DNA from: Paenibacillus durus
GTDB lineage: Bacteria > Bacillota > Bacilli > Paenibacillales > Paenibacillaceae
Direction: 5' to 3'
Length of the DNA stretch: 64,000 nt
Assembly (NCBI RefSeq): GCF_000756615.1
Contig: NZ_CP009288.1
Location: 3,968,001 to 4,032,000 of the forward strand
The notes under the pieces were generated by a model that was not told the DNA's origin, made no database searches, and saw nothing but the letters and a program-made list of their open reading frames with translations. Below are positions 60,116 through 64,000 of this stretch, piece after piece. Position 1 is the stretch's first letter; every line of letters starts with the position of its first letter. The translations under genes and the position numbers were made by a program.

Positions 60116-61243
60116 CTATTTTTTTGCGCTTTCCTTGACAATCGCCACTACCAGCTCGGCCGCCTTGACGATATCAGCCGCCTTGATCCGCTCTTTAGTG
60201 GTATGGATATTCTCATATCCGATTGCCAAGTTGAGCGTCGGTACTTTCAGTCCGTTGAACACGTTGGCGTCACTGCCGCCGCCCGACGGGAACCGTCTTG
60301 GTGTCAGTCCAACCGAGGAGATGGCCCGCTCAGCCAGCTGCACAATGGGGTCATGCTCGTTAAAGCTGAAGGCCGGGTAAATGATCTCGCTGCGGAATTC
60401 GCATTCCGCCCCGTATTCGCGCACAGTAGTTTCAAGCGCTTCGCGCATCTGCGCCAGCTGCAGATCCACTTTTTCCTGGACAATGCTCCGCGCTTCCGCA
60501 TCCAGCTGCACATGGTCGCAGACGACATTCGTCGGTCCGCCGCCTGCGAATCTGCCGATATTGGCGGTTGTCTCACTGTCGATGCGGCCAAGCTTCATCG
60601 CGGCAATCGCTTTGCCTGCTACCTGGATGGCGCTGATGCCGTCTTCGGGATTGACGCCGGCATGGGCGGATTTACCAAAGATCTCCATCGTGATCTTCGC
60701 CTGCGTCGGAGCGGCTACCGCGATGGAGCCGATTTCGCCGTTGGAATCAAGCGCAAAGCCGAAATCCGCGTCCAAATATTTCGGGTCGAGCGAGCGCGAG
60801 CCGAGCAGCCCGGATTCTTCGCCCGCCGTGATGATAAATTGAATCTGTCCATGCGGAATGTTCTGCTCCTTGATTACGCGAATCCCTTCAAAGAGCGCGG
60901 CCAGACCCGCTTTGTCATCCGCCCCAAGGATGGTCGTGCCATCGCTCGTGATCCAGCCGTCTTCGCCGAGCACCGGTTTGATTCCCTGACCCGGAACAAC
61001 CGTATCCATATGGCAGGTGAACAGCAGCTTGGGAGCGTCTTCCGCATTCTCCGCAGGCCACGTGACAATCAGATTGCCCGCGCCGTGCCCGGTTCTTTCT
61101 TGTGAATCATCTTCTACGGCTTCCAGTCCCAGCTCCTTGAATTTGCCGATCAAATGATCGGCGATGTTCCGTTCATTCTTCGTCTCGCTGTCGATCTGGA
61201 CAAGCTCCATAAATTCCTGAATCAATCGGTCTTGTACTACCAC
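60116..61243 (-). CDS. M20/M25 family metallopeptidase (PepT-like, YqjE type)
   Basis: 375-residue dizinc peptidase of the PepT-like/YqjE group, likely a tripeptidase. Metal-site motifs are FTCHMDTV (His78, Asp80), LGADDKAGLAALFEGI and ITAGEESGLLGS. A dimerisation domain fills about residues 180-290, and the C-terminal segment FPSGGGSDANVFNGLKVPTL carries the last ligands. The start is GTG at 61243 with GAGGG at 7 nt. Monocistronic. Confidence 0.9.
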   Translation of the reverse strand: MVVQDRLIQEFMELVQIDSETKNERNIADHLIGKFKELGLEAVEDDSQERTGHGAGNLIVTWPAENAEDAPKLLFTCHMDTVVPGQGIKPVLGEDGWITSDGTTILGADDKAGLAALFEGIRVIKEQNIPHGQIQFIITAGEESGLLGSRSLDPKYLDADFGFALDSNGEIGSIAVAAPTQAKITMEIFGKSAHAGVNPEDGISAIQVAGKAIAAMKLGRIDSETTANIGRFAGGGPTNVVCDHVQLDAEARSIVQEKVDLQLAQMREALETTVREYGAECEFRSEIIYPAFSFNEHDPIVQLAERAISSVGLTPRRFPSGGGSDANVFNGLKVPTLNLAIGYENIHTTKERIKAADIVKAAELVVAIVKESAKK

Positions 61244-61347
61244 CGGACTTCCCTCGCTTTCAAGTATACGTTACAATAAGCTGTAGCCGATCCCCCGGCA
61301 AAAGCGCTGTATGCCCTAAACTTAAACTAATTTCAAAGGAGTCACAC

Positions 61348-61449
61348 ATGCAACGTCAAAAATGGTTCCGCGTCTTTATTTATGTAATGCTGATCGCAAT
61401 GGTTGCTTCTACACTTATGATTGTTATCGAGCCTTTTCTTGCCGGATAA
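61348..61449 (+). CDS. prli42: Stressosome-associated protein Prli42
   Basis: 33-residue membrane miniprotein, too short for most gene finders. It has a basic N-terminus (MQRQKWFRVF) and one membrane helix (IYVMLIAMVASTLMIVI). This matches the Prli42 family, which in Listeria anchors the stressosome and is conserved in Firmicutes. AAAGGAG lies 6 nt before the ATG. It is flanked by the divergent peptidase gene and a terminator at 61479. Confidence 0.8.
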   Translation: MQRQKWFRVFIYVMLIAMVASTLMIVIEPFLAG

Positions 61450-61478
61450 CGAGACTTGGCGCTTTCCCCGCTAATTAC

Positions 61479-61509
61479 ACAGCGGTCCGGATATTCCGGG
61501 CCGCTGTTT
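61479..61509 (+). terminator. Terminator of prli42
   Basis: ACAGCGGTCCGG / CCGGGCCGCTGT stem followed by TTTG on the plus strand. It lies between prli42 and the converging lipB gene. Confidence 0.65.
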
Positions 61510-61523
61510 GCGCTGCTCTTCGT

Positions 61524-62243
61524 TTACTGTCCATTCGGGGTATTCGCCCAGTCCGACACGATCCCGTCATAGGGGAACCGGCTCAGAAAATGGGGAACGA
61601 GCGCCGCTGCGACTTCTTCGATCTCGAACCTGCGGCCAGTGCACTCTTCCAGCGAGGTCACGCCGTACTGTGAAATCCCGCAGGGGATGATTCCCCGGAA
61701 GCCTTCTTCCGCAATGCCCTCCCGAATGTTAAAGGCGAAGCCGTGACTGGTCAAGAAGCCTTTGCGTGAGCGGCTCTTATTGAATTTCACGCCGATGGCG
61801 CAAATCTTCACATCGCCTACCCATACTCCGGTATACTCCGGCTTTCTGCCGCCCTCGATGCCGAAGGTTGCAAGGTAATCGATGATCACCTGCTCCAGCG
61901 ACCGCAGATAGCCGTGGAGGTCGACTCTGCCCTGCTCGCCGATTCTTAGCAGCGGGTAACCAACCAGCTGTCCCGGCCCGTGATAGGTAATGTCCCCGCC
62001 GCGGTCGATTTCAAACAAGGAGATTCCCTGCTCCCGCAGCTGATCGGCATTCATCAGAAGATGCTCGGGATGGTTCTGCGACCCGATCGTATAGGTTGGC
62101 GGGTGCTGCAGAAGAATCAGCCGCTCAAGGCGCTCGCCAGCGTCAATGGCGCGGACCGACTCTTTTTGCATATCCCAGGCTTGGCTGTATTCGATCATGG
62201 GAAAATAGGATATTTCCAGCTTCCGAGGTTCTGCGGTGTCCAT
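61524..62243 (-). CDS. lipB: Lipoyl(octanoyl) transferase LipB
   Basis: 239-residue enzyme that moves octanoyl groups from acyl carrier protein to lipoyl domains. Motifs are DRGGDITYHGPGQLVGYP (about 80-96), the catalytic Lys153 in AIGVKF and Cys188 in IIPCGI. The loop between the lysine and the SHGFA motif is about four residues longer than in the Escherichia coli enzyme. It lies about 170 bp downstream of the lipoyl-bearing E2 gene, its likely substrate. Confidence 0.92.
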   Translation of the reverse strand: MDTAEPRKLEISYFPMIEYSQAWDMQKESVRAIDAGERLERLILLQHPPTYTIGSQNHPEHLLMNADQLREQGISLFEIDRGGDITYHGPGQLVGYPLLRIGEQGRVDLHGYLRSLEQVIIDYLATFGIEGGRKPEYTGVWVGDVKICAIGVKFNKSRSRKGFLTSHGFAFNIREGIAEEGFRGIIPCGISQYGVTSLEECTGRRFEIEEVAAALVPHFLSRFPYDGIVSDWANTPNGQ

Positions 62244-62411
62244 GCTTTAACATCTCCTTTGCCCTTGATTCTTACGAAGCCTTTGTAAAAAACGGCCTGT
62301 TCTGGTATCCCGGCAGTCGTTAAGAACCGGTCCGGAATCGGCCTGTCCTTGTGCCCGATGGTTACCCGGACCCCAGTCAGGCCGGTATTCGTACCGACGC
62401 GAGCGCTTCGC

Positions 62412-63857
62412 TTAATAGACGTTCGTATCCATGCTGTAGCTCTCGATATTATCCTTCACCCGCTGCAGGAAGCGGCCGCAGATAACGCCGTCGAGAATCC
62501 GGTGGTCCAGCGAGAGGCAAATGTTGGCCATCGAACGGACAGCGATCATATCGTTGATGACGACAGGCTTTTTCACAATCGATTCAAAAGTCAAAATGGC
62601 CGCCTGCGGATAGTTAATGATCGGATAAGACAGAATCGAGCCGAATGAGCCGGTATTGTTGACGGTAAAGGTTCCGCCCTGCATATCCTCAACGCGCAGC
62701 TTGCCGTCGCGAGTCTTCATCGCCAGTTCTTCTATTTCCCGGGCAAGACCCGCCACGTTCTTCTGGTCCGCCTTCTTGATAACCGGGGTCCAGACCGAAT
62801 CCTCGGTGCCGACCGCCAGCGATATATTAATGTCCCGCTTGACAATGATTTTGTCAACCGCCCAGACCGAATTCATAATCGGGTAATCCTTGATCGCGCT
62901 GACGACAGCCTTCATCAGGAATGCGAGATACGTCAGGTTGATCCCTTCTCTGCGCTTGAATTCATCCTTCAGCTTGTTGCGCAGCAGCACAAGGTTCGTC
63001 ACGTCCACCTCGATCATCGTCCAGGCATGCGGAATTTCCGAGACGCTCTGACGCATCCGCGAAGCAATCGTATTGCGGATCGGCGTCACGTCGATCAAAT
63101 ACTCGGAACGGCCGCTCTCCACCTCGATTTCCGGGATGCGCGGCAATTCTGACAGATGCAGCCCGGAGTGCCGGACGGGCGGCAGCGTCTCCGCCGGCGC
63201 AGGCGAGCTTGCCGTCTGCCAGGCGGGCGCCGCGCCCTGCGGCTGCGCGGCTGCGCCGTACGCGCCGCCCGCCGCAGGCTGCGGCGCGGGGCTGCTCTGC
63301 GGCGGGGCCGCCGCCGCAGCAGGTCCGTTCGCAAGGAACGCCAGCACGTCCTTGCGCGTGACGCGTCCGCCGAGGCCGGTGCCCGGCACGGCGGACAGAT
63401 CAATGCTGTGCTGCGCCGCAAGGCTCTGCACAGCAGGAGAATAACGCGCCCGCATCGGCGCGTTAGGATCGTGCGCGGCATAGGCTGCGCCATATGCCGC
63501 AGGCTGCGCCGCCGCTGTAGGCGCGGCGGCGACGGCCGCGCGCGGCGCTGCCTCGGCGCGCGCGGGAGCGGCTTCGGCGGGGGCCGAAGCCGGGGCCGCC
63601 GGAGCGGATACCGCGATCCGGCAGATCACTTCGCCGACCGCGACCGTCTGCCCTTCCTCGGCCAGGATGTCGCCCATGACTCCGTCCACCGTGGACGGCA
63701 GCTCGGCGTTGACCTTATCCGTAATCACTTCGCACAGCGGCTCATACTGCTCCACCGAATCTCCCGGCTTCTTCAGCCATTTGCCGATGGTTGCCGATAC
63801 CAGCGACTCCGCGAGCTGAGGCATCGTAACGTCCGTCAATTTCTTGTTGTCGGTCAT
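62412..63857 (-). CDS. Lipoyl-dependent E2 acyltransferase of 2-oxo acid dehydrogenase
   Basis: 481-residue dihydrolipoamide acyltransferase. The lipoyl domain covers residues 8-83, with the modified Lys48 in ITDKVNAELP. The peripheral subunit-binding domain has RYSPAVQSLAAQHSIDLS. The catalytic domain ends with SLDHRILDG (His452). Two long Ala/Pro linkers join the domains, the first unusually Ala-rich (APAEAAPARAEAAPRAAV). The DKVNAELPS motif is of the branched-chain 2-oxo acid type (BkdB), but E1 and E3 genes would lie outside the window, so the substrate is not certain. Confidence 0.88.
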   Translation of the reverse strand: MTDNKKLTDVTMPQLAESLVSATIGKWLKKPGDSVEQYEPLCEVITDKVNAELPSTVDGVMGDILAEEGQTVAVGEVICRIAVSAPAAPASAPAEAAPARAEAAPRAAVAAAPTAAAQPAAYGAAYAAHDPNAPMRARYSPAVQSLAAQHSIDLSAVPGTGLGGRVTRKDVLAFLANGPAAAAAPPQSSPAPQPAAGGAYGAAAQPQGAAPAWQTASSPAPAETLPPVRHSGLHLSELPRIPEIEVESGRSEYLIDVTPIRNTIASRMRQSVSEIPHAWTMIEVDVTNLVLLRNKLKDEFKRREGINLTYLAFLMKAVVSAIKDYPIMNSVWAVDKIIVKRDINISLAVGTEDSVWTPVIKKADQKNVAGLAREIEELAMKTRDGKLRVEDMQGGTFTVNNTGSFGSILSYPIINYPQAAILTFESIVKKPVVINDMIAVRSMANICLSLDHRILDGVICGRFLQRVKDNIESYSMDTNVY

Positions 63858-64000
63858 ACTTTCACTCCTTAAACGTCCCGCTCTCGCAAGACCGTGTCTT
63901 CATTGGTTGCAAGTTGTTGTAAACCATTTTTAGCCCGGGTTTCAATAGCTAAGAGGGAATTTCTCCTGTTAAATCTATGGATTGAAGCGCTTTTTATCAA

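Noticed and set aside
63960..64000. cre-like GAAGCGCTTTTT at the window edge
   Set aside because: Only half of the cre pattern fits, and the region it might control is cut by the window.

Overview
The window is chromosomal DNA from a spore-forming, low-to-moderate GC Gram-positive bacterium, most likely a Paenibacillus. Gene order follows the Bacillus subtilis blocks res - rluB - spmBA - dacB - scpBA - rib, and ppiB - lysA - spoVA - sigF/spoIIAB/spoIIAA - dacF - purine/pyrimidine phosphorylases - deoB - xerD - fur - spoIIM - nudF. Paenibacillus-like additions are SLH-anchored starch enzymes, an LPXTG adhesin and stalk-domain proteins. Nearly all genes lie on the minus strand, so the text reads from high to low coordinates within operons.

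Layout. 1-4137: end of the res operon (resA, resB, resC, start of resD), for cytochrome c maturation and redox control. 4257-5380: rluB and a small amidase-like protein. 5381-5875: a gene-poor stretch with base-paired sequence I cannot assign. 5876-8961: spmB, spmA, dacB, ytfJ (spore cortex, core dehydration, germination). 9051-11276: a DUF2953 protein, then scpB and scpA (condensin partners). 11540-15620: riboflavin operon ribD-ribE-ribBA-ribH with sigma-A promoter, FMN riboswitch and terminator. 15697-18445: tldD/tldE. 18633-22160: giant LPXTG surface adhesin. 22677-27961: ppiB, lysA and a reduced spoVA cluster (spoVAA, spoVAB, spoVAF). 28154-29329: forward-strand secreted stalk-domain protein.

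29440-30811: an EamA/DMT permease behind a second FMN riboswitch, very probably a riboflavin or flavin transporter. It links functionally to the rib operon 15 kb away. 30892-36703: esterase, AI-2E-type permease, GNAT, 2Fe-2S protein, a hypothetical protein and asd. 36965-43522: a 2185-residue GH13 amylase/pullulanase with SLH anchor, preceded by a sigma-A promoter and three LacI/CcpA-type operators. 43856-45565: Fur-box-controlled ferredoxin/flavodoxin-NADP reductase, and ferritin. 45673-46552: Sfp-type phosphopantetheinyl transferase with a tiny overlapping downstream gene. 46764-49759: sigF, spoIIAB, spoIIAA, dacF. 49929-54799: flavin reductase, then the nucleoside salvage set pdp, two tandem PNPs and deoB. 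54865-57599: xerD, DUF4227, fur, spoIIM. 57655-59886: EndoQ-like nuclease, nudF and the divergent MciZ-like cell-division inhibitor. 60116-63857: M20 peptidase, the tiny Prli42 stressosome protein, lipB and a lipoyl-bearing E2 acyltransferase.

I saw no rRNA, tRNA, CRISPR, phage or IS element. The most interesting items are the riboswitch-controlled EamA transporter, the unassigned structured DNA at 5436-5640, the long MciZ homologue, the reduced spoVA cluster with its extended SpoVAF, the overlapping small gene behind the Sfp-type transferase, and the triple operator in front of the amylase. I did not identify a convincingly new multi-gene system.
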